From contig NZ_PPEI02000006.1 in NCBI RefSeq assembly GCF_002899895.1, forward strand, positions 182,915 through 246,914: a stretch of DNA of 64,000 bases, given 5' to 3'. Both the position numbers and the translations under genes were made by a program. The notes below the pieces were generated by a model, which was not told the DNA's origin, did not search any database, and saw only the letters and a program-made list of their open reading frames with translations. Below are positions 43,653 through 53,066 of the stretch, one piece after another. This stretch comes from Chryseobacterium oncorhynchi. GTDB lineage: Bacteria > Bacteroidota > Bacteroidia > Flavobacteriales > Weeksellaceae. The first letter of the stretch is position 1; each line of letters begins with the position of its first letter.

Positions 43653-44786
43653 ATGGACATATTACCACTATATTTTTTAGTTATTTTCATTATTTTATTA
43701 TTTCTTGCTTTCAAAGAATATTCTGGTGAATACATAGATCCTAGAATATTATATACAATTTGTTTTATTCAGATTATTTTGATTGGATTTCGAAAGGATG
43801 TTGGACCAGATTACGGATCTTATAAAGGGATTTTTAGTTATTCCTATATTTATGATTATTCAACCATCTTTTTAAGTAATATTCCATTTAGTAATTCTCC
43901 CAAACTAGGAATAGAATGGCTATATATATTAATGAATAAGATAGTCCTTGATCTTGGGCTTCCTTTTTATGTAGTTACCCTATTGGTAGCCATTATCTCG
44001 CTAACATTAGTATATAAATTTTTAATTAAAAATTCGGATTACCCTACACTTTTACTTTTATTAGGTTTTATTCCTGGAATGTTAATATCCACAGGAGGAC
44101 AGATGAGGCAATCGGTGGCCGGAGGAATTATGTTTTATTCTTTTATTTTTATTAAAGAAAGGAAGCTATGGAAGTACTTTATCTGCGTGTTTCTTGCCGC
44201 AGGATTTCACACTTCGGCATGGGCGACCTTACCCTTATACTGGTTGGTTAGAATTCCCATGAACAAGTTCTTAATATTCTTTTTAGTTTTAGGTTCAATG
44301 ATATTGTCTCCCTTTAGAATATATGAACAGCTTGGTGTGTTTTTGAATTTTATAGCAGGAGGTACTTCAATTTCAGATGGAGTTAATGGATATATGGATG
44401 AACAATATGCCAGGATTAATGGAGGTTTTGGTATTCCAGAGGTCTTAATGGCCCTTTATACATGTTTTATTTTATATTTTAATGATGAATTAGAAGAGAA
44501 AAGCCCTTATTATGAGTATTACAGAAACGTTACCATAATAGGGATATGTGCCTTTTTCATTCTAAGGGAAAACCCCATCCTAAGCTCAAGATTGGTGGGA
44601 GTTTTTATGGGATTTGTAATGTTACTTATGGGAAATGCGCTTTCTGTAGTTTCTAAAATGGAAAGACGATTTATTTTTTCAGGGCTTATTTTTATTATAT
44701 TTTTTAACTTTTGTGTTTTTTCAGTTTTTAATGCTAAAAAGGCAAATTATTCTATTGATACCTATTATAATTTTATATTACCCTAA
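43653..44786 (+). CDS. EpsG-family (Wzy-like) polysaccharide polymerase
   Basis: The 377-residue multipass protein has FRKDVGPDYGSYKGIF in the first loop, GIEWLYILMNK near residue 88 and GGQMRQSVAGGIMFYSF near 150. These match the EpsG pattern (G.D...Y, then a conserved R-Q). EpsG-type proteins polymerise repeat units of exopolysaccharide at the outer face of the inner membrane. It sits between two members of the tandem membrane family, so all may serve one glycan. Confidence in the family is good, but substrate is unknown. Confidence 0.82.
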   Translation: MDILPLYFLVIFIILLFLAFKEYSGEYIDPRILYTICFIQIILIGFRKDVGPDYGSYKGIFSYSYIYDYSTIFLSNIPFSNSPKLGIEWLYILMNKIVLDLGLPFYVVTLLVAIISLTLVYKFLIKNSDYPTLLLLLGFIPGMLISTGGQMRQSVAGGIMFYSFIFIKERKLWKYFICVFLAAGFHTSAWATLPLYWLVRIPMNKFLIFFLVLGSMILSPFRIYEQLGVFLNFIAGGTSISDGVNGYMDEQYARINGGFGIPEVLMALYTCFILYFNDELEEKSPYYEYYRNVTIIGICAFFILRENPILSSRLVGVFMGFVMLLMGNALSVVSKMERRFIFSGLIFIIFFNFCVFSVFNAKKANYSIDTYYNFILP

Positions 44787-44958
44787 CGAAAGCAGGGTCT
44801 TGAACTTTTTTATACTTAGAAAATAAAATTTACTTCAAATATTTATAACAGATTGATTTTATTAACATCTCTAAACTTGTCATTCTGATACATGGAGAAA
44901 TTGTGACAACATAAGATTATTTTGTTATTTCGTTTTTTGCAGATTTTAAAAATACACT

Positions 44959-46107
44959 ATGGAGCTTAAAAAAATTGTGCAATATTTTAATATTAAGGTT
45001 TTTATCTATTGTATTATTGCAATAACGGCTGTTTATACCCTTGCATTTACATTGGCTTTTAACCTTAAAGATGATGGGTATATTTTGGCGGACTGGCTTA
45101 TCAACTATGAAGATGGAGGCTTCAAAAGAAGAGGATTATCAGGAAGCTTTTTTTTTATTCTTCAGGACATAACGGGATTTAGTCTTAATTATATTGTCTA
45201 CTTTTTTCAGTTTATTATTATTTCACTGTTCTTTTGGCTTTATACAAAACTCATCAGATATAAAGTCACAGATCTTCTTTATCTGTCCTTGCTGCTATCA
45301 TCCATAGGCTTTGTTGGGCTTCTTAATACAGTAACCTACGTAGGAAAGAAAGAATTCATTGTTTTTCTTTTGTTTACTTACTTCGTATATCTTTTAGATA
45401 ATGACAAGCTCACAAAATATAAAGAATACATTTTCTGTATTCTACTGTTCATAAGTACATTGCTTCATGAAGTAACACTATTCTATACTCCATATTTTGC
45501 CATTGCACTATATGTAAAGAGCGGAAAGTTTGAGGTGAAAAGATACATTAAGTTTATTCTTTCCGTATTTATCCCTGCCGCTGCCATTATTTTATTAGGG
45601 AAAAATGTAAATGAGGGAATGTCACTGGAAATTTTAAGTAAGAGAGGAGTACGTCCTACCTACGGAATCTTCTACTGGAATATTGATGAAAGACAATATA
45701 TTAAGGAACACCTTAATGAATATCTGCTTTACTTTATAAGTTTAGGAATAAGTATTTTACACATCGCCTATTATTTAAAATATCTAACTAACCGAAAGAT
45801 TTTATTTATTTTATTATCCGGAGCTTTTATATTTTCTTTACCCTTATTTTATCTGGCAATAGATTGGGGAAGATGGATGTATATTCACATGATGTTATTG
45901 ATTGTTCTTTTTGCTCTGTTACTCAAAAAAGGAGACTCTGTATATGTCTATGAACCAATAGTTATTGATAGAAAATTTTACATTACCATGGCCTTCATAA
46001 TCCTCTCATTAATTTACAGAGTAGAGATGTCCGGTAAGGGCTTTACATTTGAAGGAATCATCTACAGACTGTTTGTTGCCCCTCTGGAATTATTAAATAA
46101 AATGTGA
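44959..46107 (+). CDS. Multipass membrane protein, tandem family member 3
   Basis: The 382-residue protein carries LADWLINYEDGGFKRRGLSG, YVGKKEFIVF in place of the RKDGILW segment, LLHEVTLFYTPYF and FYLAIDWGRWMYIHM. The plan and the DW..NY.DGGFKRRG signature are shared with the genes at 40558 and 42429, but this copy is more divergent. The 172-base gap before it shows nothing beyond AT-rich sequence. topA follows under its own promoter. Confidence 0.75.
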   Translation: MELKKIVQYFNIKVFIYCIIAITAVYTLAFTLAFNLKDDGYILADWLINYEDGGFKRRGLSGSFFFILQDITGFSLNYIVYFFQFIIISLFFWLYTKLIRYKVTDLLYLSLLLSSIGFVGLLNTVTYVGKKEFIVFLLFTYFVYLLDNDKLTKYKEYIFCILLFISTLLHEVTLFYTPYFAIALYVKSGKFEVKRYIKFILSVFIPAAAIILLGKNVNEGMSLEILSKRGVRPTYGIFYWNIDERQYIKEHLNEYLLYFISLGISILHIAYYLKYLTNRKILFILLSGAFIFSLPLFYLAIDWGRWMYIHMMLLIVLFALLLKKGDSVYVYEPIVIDRKFYITMAFIILSLIYRVEMSGKGFTFEGIIYRLFVAPLELLNKM

Positions 46108-46136
46108 TTTCAAAAAAGGATATAATAAAAAAGCTT

Positions 46137-46144
46137 TACTTTTG
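46137..46144 (+). promoter_or_regulatory. Probable -7 box of topA
   Basis: TACTTTTG matches TAnnTTTG, 17 bases before the topA ATG, implying a very short leader. No clear -33 box. Confidence 0.5.
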
Positions 46145-46161
46145 CAAAAAAATTTTTTAGA

Positions 46162-48723
46162 ATGTCGAAAAATTTAGTAATCGTAGAGTCCCCGGCAAAA
46201 GCAAAAACTATTCAGAAATATCTAGGTAAGGATTTCGAAGTAAAATCCAGTTTCGGTCATATCCGAGATCTGCCTAAAAAAGGTATGGGAATAGACCTTG
46301 CCACCTTTAGTCCTGATTACGAAGTTTCAGCTGACAAGAAGAAATTGGTGACAGAATTAAAGGCTGCAGTAAAGAAAGCAGAAATGGTATGGCTGGCTTC
46401 CGATGAAGACCGCGAGGGAGAAGCTATTGCATGGCACTTAGCAGATGAATTGAAATTGAAGCCTGAAAACAGAAAGAGAATTGTTTTCCACGAGATTACT
46501 AAAAATGCCATTCTAAAAGCTATTGAAAATCCTAGGGATATCGACCAGAATTTGGTGAATGCCCAGCAGGCAAGAAGACTACTGGACAGAATTGTAGGTT
46601 TTGAAATGTCTCCAGTTTTATGGAAAAAAGTAAAACCAGGACTTTCTGCAGGAAGAGTACAATCCGTAGCCGTAAGATTAATTGTTGAAAGAGAAAAAGA
46701 AATCCGTGAGTTTACTCCAAAGGCCAGCTTTAAGCTTGACGGAATCTTCTTAAACAATAATGAACAGGAAATTGCTGCTAAACTTAAAAAAGACTTTGAG
46801 AAAGAGGAACAAGCAGAAAAATTCCTTGAACAGGCAAAAACTACAGAATTTAAAGTTCTGAATGTTGAAACAAAACCAGGAACTCGTTCTGCATCTGCTC
46901 CCTTTACTACTTCTACACTACAGCAGGAAGCTTCATCAAGATTAGGATATAATGTGACCAATACCATGCGTTTGGCACAGAGATTATACGAAGAAGGATT
47001 CATCACGTATATGAGAACAGACTCCGTAAACCTTTCTCAAGAAGCAATTGAAGGCGCAAAAAAACAGATCACTTCAGAATATGGAGCAGAATATTCTTCT
47101 CCAAGAAACTATACTACAAAATCTGCATCAGCGCAAGAAGCCCACGAAGCAATTCGTCCTACAGACTTCGGTGTGAAAAGCATAGGAGATGCTCAGTTGA
47201 ATAAACTGTACCAATTGATCTACAGAAGAACATTGGCATCCCAAATGTCTAATGCGAAGATTGAAAAAACAGTAATTGAGATCGGAAATACATCATTACC
47301 ACATCACTTCGAAGCACAAGGAGAAGTTATCATCTTTGATGGTTTCCTAAAGGCTTACGGTATTGTAAAAACCGAAGATGAAGATGAAGAAAACAACGAG
47401 AAACTATTACCAAAAGTAAAAGTTGGAGAAATATTAAGTTATAAAACCATCACTGCTACTGAAAAATTCACAAGACCAAGTGCAAGATATACTGAAGCCG
47501 GATTGGTTAGAAAATTAGAAGAGCTAGGGATTGGTAGACCATCTACCTATGCACCAACAATTCAGACCATTCAGAACAGGGAATATGTGGACAAGCGTGA
47601 AATTGAACCACAAACTCGTCAGGTGATCAAAATGTCTTTAGTAAAGGACAATATCAAAAAAGTAGTTCTTGATGAAAAGTTCGGAGGCGATAAAAATAAA
47701 TTTATTCCTACAGATATAGGAGAAGTTGTAAATGACTTCCTTACCGATAACTTTAAGGAAATCCTGGATTACGGTTTCACGGCAAGAGTAGAAGAGGGAT
47801 TTGATGAAATTGCAAACGGAGATCAGAAGTGGAAAGAAATGATGACAGATTTCTATTCAAAATTCCACCCAAGAATTGAAGATGTAGAAGAAAATGCAGA
47901 CCGTGCAACAGGAGACAGACTTTTAGGAGTTGATCCAAAGACCGGTAAGAATGTTCACGCCAGAATCGGAAGATTTGGTGCTATGATCCAGATTGGAGAA
48001 ACAGATGATGAGGAAAAGCCAATCTTTGCTTCATTGATGTCAGGCCAGAATATTGCTACCATCACTTTTGAAGAAGCAATAGAACTGTTTAAGCTGCCTT
48101 TCGATTTGAATGAATATGAAGGAAATGCTGTTTCTGTTGGGGTTGGAAGATTCGGACCTTATGTAAAATGGGGTGAAACTTTCATTAGTATTCCAAAAGG
48201 TGAAGATCCGCTTTCAATCAATCAAAACCGTGCAGAAGAAATCATTAATGAGAAGAAAAAGGCAGATGCGCCAATTGCAACTTATAAAGGAGATCCTGTA
48301 ACCAAAGGTACCGGTAGATTCGGGCCATTTATCAAATACAAGGATATTTTCATAAACGTTCCAAAAAAATATAACTTTGATAACCTTTCTCAGGGTGACA
48401 TCAACGAATTGATTGATGCTAAGCTGGAAAAAGAAGCCAACAGATACATCCAGCAATGGGAAAAAGAAAAAATTTCCATTGAAAATGGGAGATGGGGGCC
48501 TTTCATCAAGTTTGGAAAAGCAATGTTTAAAATTCCAAAGAAAAGTGACGATACCAAATATGATGGAGAAGAATTGAAAGAAATTTCTCTTGATGAAGTT
48601 AAAAAGTGGATCACTGATCAGGATAAAAATGCCTTTGCGGAAAAGAAAAAACCAGCTGCAAAAAAAGCAACCACTGCCAAGAAGACTACAGCTGCTAAAA
48701 AGCCAGCTGCAAAAAAGAAATAG
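46162..48723 (+). CDS. topA: DNA topoisomerase I
   Basis: The 853-residue type IA topoisomerase relaxes negative supercoils. A TOPRIM domain at the N-terminus has VESPAKAKTI and SDEDREGEAIAW. The active-site Tyr is about residue 283 in FITYMRTDS. Zinc-finger repeats are replaced, as in other Bacteroidota, by several GRFGPF/Y-type repeats (residues about 600-800). The last 30 residues are a Lys/Ala-rich tail that may bind DNA. It is a housekeeping gene, terminated by two tandem hairpins. Confidence 0.97.
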   Translation: MSKNLVIVESPAKAKTIQKYLGKDFEVKSSFGHIRDLPKKGMGIDLATFSPDYEVSADKKKLVTELKAAVKKAEMVWLASDEDREGEAIAWHLADELKLKPENRKRIVFHEITKNAILKAIENPRDIDQNLVNAQQARRLLDRIVGFEMSPVLWKKVKPGLSAGRVQSVAVRLIVEREKEIREFTPKASFKLDGIFLNNNEQEIAAKLKKDFEKEEQAEKFLEQAKTTEFKVLNVETKPGTRSASAPFTTSTLQQEASSRLGYNVTNTMRLAQRLYEEGFITYMRTDSVNLSQEAIEGAKKQITSEYGAEYSSPRNYTTKSASAQEAHEAIRPTDFGVKSIGDAQLNKLYQLIYRRTLASQMSNAKIEKTVIEIGNTSLPHHFEAQGEVIIFDGFLKAYGIVKTEDEDEENNEKLLPKVKVGEILSYKTITATEKFTRPSARYTEAGLVRKLEELGIGRPSTYAPTIQTIQNREYVDKREIEPQTRQVIKMSLVKDNIKKVVLDEKFGGDKNKFIPTDIGEVVNDFLTDNFKEILDYGFTARVEEGFDEIANGDQKWKEMMTDFYSKFHPRIEDVEENADRATGDRLLGVDPKTGKNVHARIGRFGAMIQIGETDDEEKPIFASLMSGQNIATITFEEAIELFKLPFDLNEYEGNAVSVGVGRFGPYVKWGETFISIPKGEDPLSINQNRAEEIINEKKKADAPIATYKGDPVTKGTGRFGPFIKYKDIFINVPKKYNFDNLSQGDINELIDAKLEKEANRYIQQWEKEKISIENGRWGPFIKFGKAMFKIPKKSDDTKYDGEELKEISLDEVKKWITDQDKNAFAEKKKPAAKKATTAKKTTAAKKPAAKKK

Positions 48724-48742
48724 TATTAAAATAATTATACAT

Positions 48743-48776
48743 AGCCGTTAACTAACAGTGTTAACGGCTTTTTTTA
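48743..48776 (+). terminator. topA terminator, first hairpin
   Basis: A perfect 10-bp stem (48743-48752 with 48760-48769) is followed by a T run. Confidence 0.88.
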
Positions 48777-48781
48777 TAAAC

Positions 48782-48819
48782 AAAAAATACCACAGCCTAG
48801 TCAGTTGTGGTGTTTTTTT
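48782..48819 (+). terminator. topA terminator, second hairpin
   Basis: A 13-bp stem (48782-48794 with 48806-48818, one G-U pair) with T7. A TATGTTTG box at 48821-48828 directly after it may be the promoter of the next gene. Confidence 0.75.
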
Positions 48820-48872
48820 GTATGTTTGTTATATCAAGAAATTAATAAAATAGCACATTCTTAAATTAAAAT

Positions 48873-49943
48873 ATGGATTTTGAAGACTTTATCATTTCAC
48901 CAAGAAATTTCAAAACAGAAAGCTGGCAGATTGGAAGTCGGATCACAAAGGATATAAAAGAAGATAGTATCGTTCTTTTATTTGTGTCAGATTACAGAGG
49001 AGCTGGCGGAGATGCAGAAGTACAGGATTTTACAGCAGTTAGAAAGGAATTTTACAAGCTTGCACAGTTGGATTTTGAAATTCCGATTGTAGACCTTGGC
49101 GATTTGGTTTCAGGAAAGTCTGTTCAGGATACCCATTATATTTTGCAGGAAGTTTTATCCGCATGCCATTACAAAAGAGCACTTCCGGTAATTATCGGTG
49201 GTTCTAATGATTTTGCTTTCTCATTATTTTCTGCAATAAACTTCCATCAAAAAAGTCTCAATTATACCCAAGTCAGCAATATTATCTCTCTTAAACAGGG
49301 AGAAGATATTAACGAACACACTTTTCTAAGCAAGATTTTTGGTGCCAAGACTTTTTCTATTAAAAACTATCACCATCTAGGATATCAGAAACATTTAAAT
49401 GAAATGGATTCTGTAAGGCTGATTAAAGAAGTGGAATTTGATATCATCCGTTTGGCTGAAATGATGAATTCTACAGAAAAAACAGAGCCTTTCTTCAGAA
49501 AAGCAGATCTGGTTACGGTAAACTGTGATGCGATAGAAAGCTTCAGTGAGCCTTTTTCAGTAAACCCACAGGTTAACGGACTAAACAGGAGAGAAGTTTG
49601 TGCTTATATGAAAGAAATAGGACTAAGCGAAAATCTGAAATCTGTAGGGATTTTTAATTATAATATTTACTCAGAGAACCAGTTGAATCATCAGCTATTG
49701 GCCCAAATGCTCTGGTATCTCATTGAGGGAATCAATATTCAGAGATCGCATCCCAAGGAAAGACACTATGAATTATTCTATGTTTTAATAGATGACAGAC
49801 AATTTGCTTTTAAGCGTGATACTTTCAGTAATTTGTGGTATTTTGGCGATGATGAAAATATAGAAAATTGCATTCCTTGTTCAAGAAAAGATTTTGATGA
49901 AGCCAAGAAAGGCTGGCTGAATGCAAGACTGATGAAATTTTAA
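48873..49943 (+). CDS. Arginase/formimidoylglutamase-fold protein without the metal site
   Basis: The 356-residue protein has the ureohydrolase layout, but the metal-ligand motifs are replaced. GGDHS becomes GGSNDF, the DAHxD region is ISLKQGEDI, and the SxDxDxxDP segment is VTVNCDAIESF. It is therefore probably not an active Mn enzyme, though databases label such proteins formimidoylglutamase. In gliding flavobacteria a similar gene lies between topA and gldK, from memory. Here topA is upstream, but a polysaccharide gene follows after 3 bases. A structural role in the envelope or gliding machinery is possible. Confidence 0.75.
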   Translation: MDFEDFIISPRNFKTESWQIGSRITKDIKEDSIVLLFVSDYRGAGGDAEVQDFTAVRKEFYKLAQLDFEIPIVDLGDLVSGKSVQDTHYILQEVLSACHYKRALPVIIGGSNDFAFSLFSAINFHQKSLNYTQVSNIISLKQGEDINEHTFLSKIFGAKTFSIKNYHHLGYQKHLNEMDSVRLIKEVEFDIIRLAEMMNSTEKTEPFFRKADLVTVNCDAIESFSEPFSVNPQVNGLNRREVCAYMKEIGLSENLKSVGIFNYNIYSENQLNHQLLAQMLWYLIEGINIQRSHPKERHYELFYVLIDDRQFAFKRDTFSNLWYFGDDENIENCIPCSRKDFDEAKKGWLNARLMKF

Positions 49944-49946
49944 TAT

Positions 49947-50948
49947 ATGACGAACGTTCCTTCAAGAGTCTCCATTATTGTTCCCGTTTATAATGTTGAA
50001 AACTATTTGACAAAATGTCTTGATTCCCTAGTGAATCAGAGCTACCAAAATATTGAGATTCTTGTAGTAGATGACGGGAGCAAAGATAAATCTGCGGAAA
50101 TTATCAAGAGCTTTGCACTTAAATATCCGGAGAAAATAAAGGCTTTTACCAAGGAAAACGGAGGGTTGAGTGATGCGAGGAACTTTGGTATTGAGCGGGC
50201 AACAGGAGATTATATTGGTTTTGTGGATAGTGATGACTATGTAACAGAAACCATGTTTGAAGAAATGCTATTGCTGGCAGAAAAACATCAGGCAAAAATG
50301 ATCATCTGCAATATTCAGAAAGTAGATGAAAATGGGCAGATAACCCAAAAGCTGACTCAATTACCCAATATGCAGGAAAAAATTAATCTTGAAGATCATT
50401 TTTCTGTTTTTTCGGATATCAGCTATTTTGCTTGTAATAAATTATTTAGAAAAGAACTTTTTAAATATAAAAGATTTAAAAAGGGAGCTCATTTTGAAGA
50501 TATTCAACTCATTCCACAGCTTTTATTGGAATGTGAGATCATTGCACAGACTCAGAGTTTTCATTACCAATACCTTGAACGTACCGATTCTATTACAAAG
50601 ACGCATACGGAAAAGGGGCTTGACATATTGAAAGCGGTGCAGGATGTAGAAAATGAGTTCAGCGGATCCAGATATTCCAATAAAAAAAAAGAATTGAAGA
50701 ACTTTCAGATCTTTGAAGGAGTTTATTCTTTTCTGGCATATTTGGCGTTTGTGAAAAATGAAGAGATGTTTTACAAAATGTCTGATAAACTGGCTGTTTT
50801 TATGAAAGAAAGACAAATAAAAATTCAAGATATATTGAGCTATAGTCGTTTTGGTAAGAATTATCTTTTATCTTTGCCGGTGAAAAAAAAGATTTTTTAT
50901 CTGTTATTTTTTGCCGGACAGAAAAAGTTGATAAGAAAATTGATATAA
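49947..50948 (+). CDS. Family 2 glycosyltransferase
   Basis: The 333-residue GT2/GT-A enzyme has SIIVPVYNVENYL at residues 9-21, VVDDGSKD and the DxD-type FVDSDDYV near residue 92. The C-terminal third is basic and could sit on the membrane. It adds a sugar from a nucleotide donor to a lipid-linked glycan. It starts 3 bases after the arginase-fold gene and precedes the initiating transferase gene, so it belongs to the surface-polysaccharide unit. Donor and linkage are not predictable. Confidence 0.88.
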   Translation: MTNVPSRVSIIVPVYNVENYLTKCLDSLVNQSYQNIEILVVDDGSKDKSAEIIKSFALKYPEKIKAFTKENGGLSDARNFGIERATGDYIGFVDSDDYVTETMFEEMLLLAEKHQAKMIICNIQKVDENGQITQKLTQLPNMQEKINLEDHFSVFSDISYFACNKLFRKELFKYKRFKKGAHFEDIQLIPQLLLECEIIAQTQSFHYQYLERTDSITKTHTEKGLDILKAVQDVENEFSGSRYSNKKKELKNFQIFEGVYSFLAYLAFVKNEEMFYKMSDKLAVFMKERQIKIQDILSYSRFGKNYLLSLPVKKKIFYLLFFAGQKKLIRKLI

Positions 50949-51055
50949 ACACAAATGTAAGTACTATTGTTTCGGACAGTAGAACATGAAATGAAGCACA
51001 TGTTTGCATCATTGGTTCTAATTGAAAGGACAATGTGTACTGGATAAGAAAAAGA

Positions 51056-52174
51056 ATGAAAAATTTTGAATTGTTCTTAAGCGGATCGGGGATACCTATT
51101 TTCTATATAAAAATAGGATTAGGTTTCTTGTTCTCCTTTTTAATTACTTTTTTCTCCATACCTACTATTGTAAAGATCTCCAGAAGAAAGAACCTTATGG
51201 ATGAGCCGGGAGTTAGAAGTTCACATCTCAGAAAAATTCCTAACCTAGGTGGTATTGCCATGTTTTATTCAATTGGGATATGTGCCTCTATTTTTGCCTA
51301 CGAGCTATTTGATCTCTATAAATTTCTTTTTGCATCATTAATTATACTGCTGTATATAGGTGTAATGGATGATATTGTAGTCATGAGGGCATATAAAAAA
51401 CTTGTGGCGCAGATTCTTGTATCCTCATTAGTTGTAATTGGTTCAGATATCAGAATCAGAAGCTTATTTGGAATCTTCGGGGTCTATGAACTTAGCTATC
51501 TTGTGAGTGTCCTATTCAGTATTATTACTTTCATTATTCTGATTAATGCATTCAATCTTATTGATGGGATTGATGGGCTTGCAGGCGGATATTCCGTGAT
51601 CTGTAGCGCACTGTTTGGAATAAGCTATTATAGACTGGGAGAATATAACTATCCGTTGGTTGTTCTGTCTGTGGTTATCATTGGAACTGTTTTAGCATTC
51701 TTATATTATAATCTTTCGAATTATAGAACCAATAAGGTATTCATGGGAGATACAGGTTCCATGCTATTAGGCTTTCTTTTAGCTTTTACTTCCATTTGTT
51801 TTATTGATATTTTCATTGATAAAAAGCTTATTGATGTGCCAAGGTATCACTTGCAGTCGGCTCCTGTTGTGGCAGTGGCAATTCTTATTTTACCTATTGT
51901 AGATACATTGAATGTGATTTTTGTAAGACTTTACAATAAAAAATCTCCTTTTGATGCCGACAAGAATCATATCCATCACAAGCTGTTAAAGCTTGATCTT
52001 ACTCACAGAAGGTCTACATTCTATATTATCGTTTATTATTTAATGATTGTAGCGGTAGCCTATTATTTGAGACATATTAACGTGAATCTATTATTAGTGA
52101 TCATTGTTTCATTAGGTTTTCTGGGGGCTTATTTGCCGGATTTGATATATCGATTAAGAAATAACAAAAATTAA
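51056..52174 (+). CDS. Undecaprenyl-phosphate sugar-1-phosphate transferase (WecA/TagO/MraY family)
   Basis: About 372 residues from the ATG at 51056; a GTG at 51035 in frame would add seven. It is multipass, with MDDIVVMRAYKK near residue 100, the catalytic NAFNLIDGIDGLAGG near 155-175, and HIHHKLL near residue 303. It transfers GlcNAc-1-P or a similar sugar phosphate to undecaprenyl phosphate and so starts glycan synthesis. Its place next to GT2, Wza-like and Wzc-like genes supports a capsule or exopolysaccharide pathway. Confidence 0.9.
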   Translation: MKNFELFLSGSGIPIFYIKIGLGFLFSFLITFFSIPTIVKISRRKNLMDEPGVRSSHLRKIPNLGGIAMFYSIGICASIFAYELFDLYKFLFASLIILLYIGVMDDIVVMRAYKKLVAQILVSSLVVIGSDIRIRSLFGIFGVYELSYLVSVLFSIITFIILINAFNLIDGIDGLAGGYSVICSALFGISYYRLGEYNYPLVVLSVVIIGTVLAFLYYNLSNYRTNKVFMGDTGSMLLGFLLAFTSICFIDIFIDKKLIDVPRYHLQSAPVVAVAILILPIVDTLNVIFVRLYNKKSPFDADKNHIHHKLLKLDLTHRRSTFYIIVYYLMIVAVAYYLRHINVNLLLVIIVSLGFLGAYLPDLIYRLRNNKN

Positions 52175-52178
52175 ATAT

Positions 52179-52186
52179 TACTTTTG
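52179..52186 (+). promoter_or_regulatory. Probable -7 box for the export genes
   Basis: TACTTTTG matches TAnnTTTG, immediately after the WecA-like stop and 17 bases before the Wza-like ATG. It suggests separate control of the export pair. Confidence 0.45.
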
Positions 52187-52202
52187 TAACCAATATTCAA
52201 AT

Positions 52203-53063
52203 ATGATGAAGAACTTTAAGTATTTATTTTTAATATTATTACCTTTCCTGGTTACCTCGTGCATCACTACAAAAGATGTAAGATATTTGCAGCCAAGTGA
52301 AAGTCTTGTAATTAACGAAGAAGGTCTTGTTCCCTACAATATTCCTATCTACAGAATTACAAAAAATGACATCCTTAACCTTAATATTGTTACCACTCCC
52401 AAAGGAGATGCTGCACAGTTTTATTCTTCCCTGAATACTTCTGGAGGATCAGGCGGTGGAGCAGTAAATAGTGCTACTTCAGGAGGTGCAGGTGGCGGAT
52501 CAGGTGCAGGAGGGAATGTCAATTTCTATTTTAATGGTTTGAAAGTGGATTCCAATGGCGATATTAATGTATTCGGAATAGGATACATCAAGGCTGATGG
52601 AAGAACGCTTGATGATATCACAAAGGAAATACAAGGCAAAGTAAACGAAAACTTCCAAGAAGGAAAATCTGAAGTAAGATTAAATACAGACGGAATCACT
52701 TATTATATCCTTGGTGATGTGGAATCAACAGGTCTTTCAGGTGAAAAAGTAGCACACAAAAATACTCTTACCATTACTGAGGCATTAGCCATCAACGGAG
52801 GTTTGAACAGAACTATCGACAAAAAAGATGTTGTTATTCACAGAAAGCTTCCGGAAGGAATCAAAATAGCTAAAATAGATCTTACCCGCGAAGATCTGAT
52901 GAATTCTCCTTACTACTATATCCAGAATGGTGACGAAATCTATCTTAATACCAGAAAGAAAAGCTTGAACGGATTCGGAAAAGATCCTATACAGACTTTA
53001 TTGACGGGTGTAACAGCGATTACGACGGCATTAACTTTATATACAATCCTACAAAGACTTTAA
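52203..53063 (+). CDS. Polysaccharide export lipoprotein, Wza family
   Basis: The 286-residue protein has a lipobox (LVTSC, Cys20), so it should be on the outer membrane. A polysaccharide-export domain (YRITKNDILNLNIV, about residues 50-180) is interrupted by a Gly/Ser-rich insert (about 80-108), and a SLBB-type domain with VYILGDVE-like spacing follows. A hydrophobic C-terminal segment (about 260-285) could cross the membrane. It forms the export channel and works with the Wzc-like kinase, whose gene starts 3 bases later. Confidence 0.9.
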   Translation: MMKNFKYLFLILLPFLVTSCITTKDVRYLQPSESLVINEEGLVPYNIPIYRITKNDILNLNIVTTPKGDAAQFYSSLNTSGGSGGGAVNSATSGGAGGGSGAGGNVNFYFNGLKVDSNGDINVFGIGYIKADGRTLDDITKEIQGKVNENFQEGKSEVRLNTDGITYYILGDVESTGLSGEKVAHKNTLTITEALAINGGLNRTIDKKDVVIHRKLPEGIKIAKIDLTREDLMNSPYYYIQNGDEIYLNTRKKSLNGFGKDPIQTLLTGVTAITTALTLYTILQRL

Positions 53064-53066
53064 TCC

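Noticed and set aside
46317-47006. A 229-residue open frame antisense to topA
   Set aside because: It mirrors the topA codons on the opposite strand, has no start context and no recognisable protein; topA is certain here.
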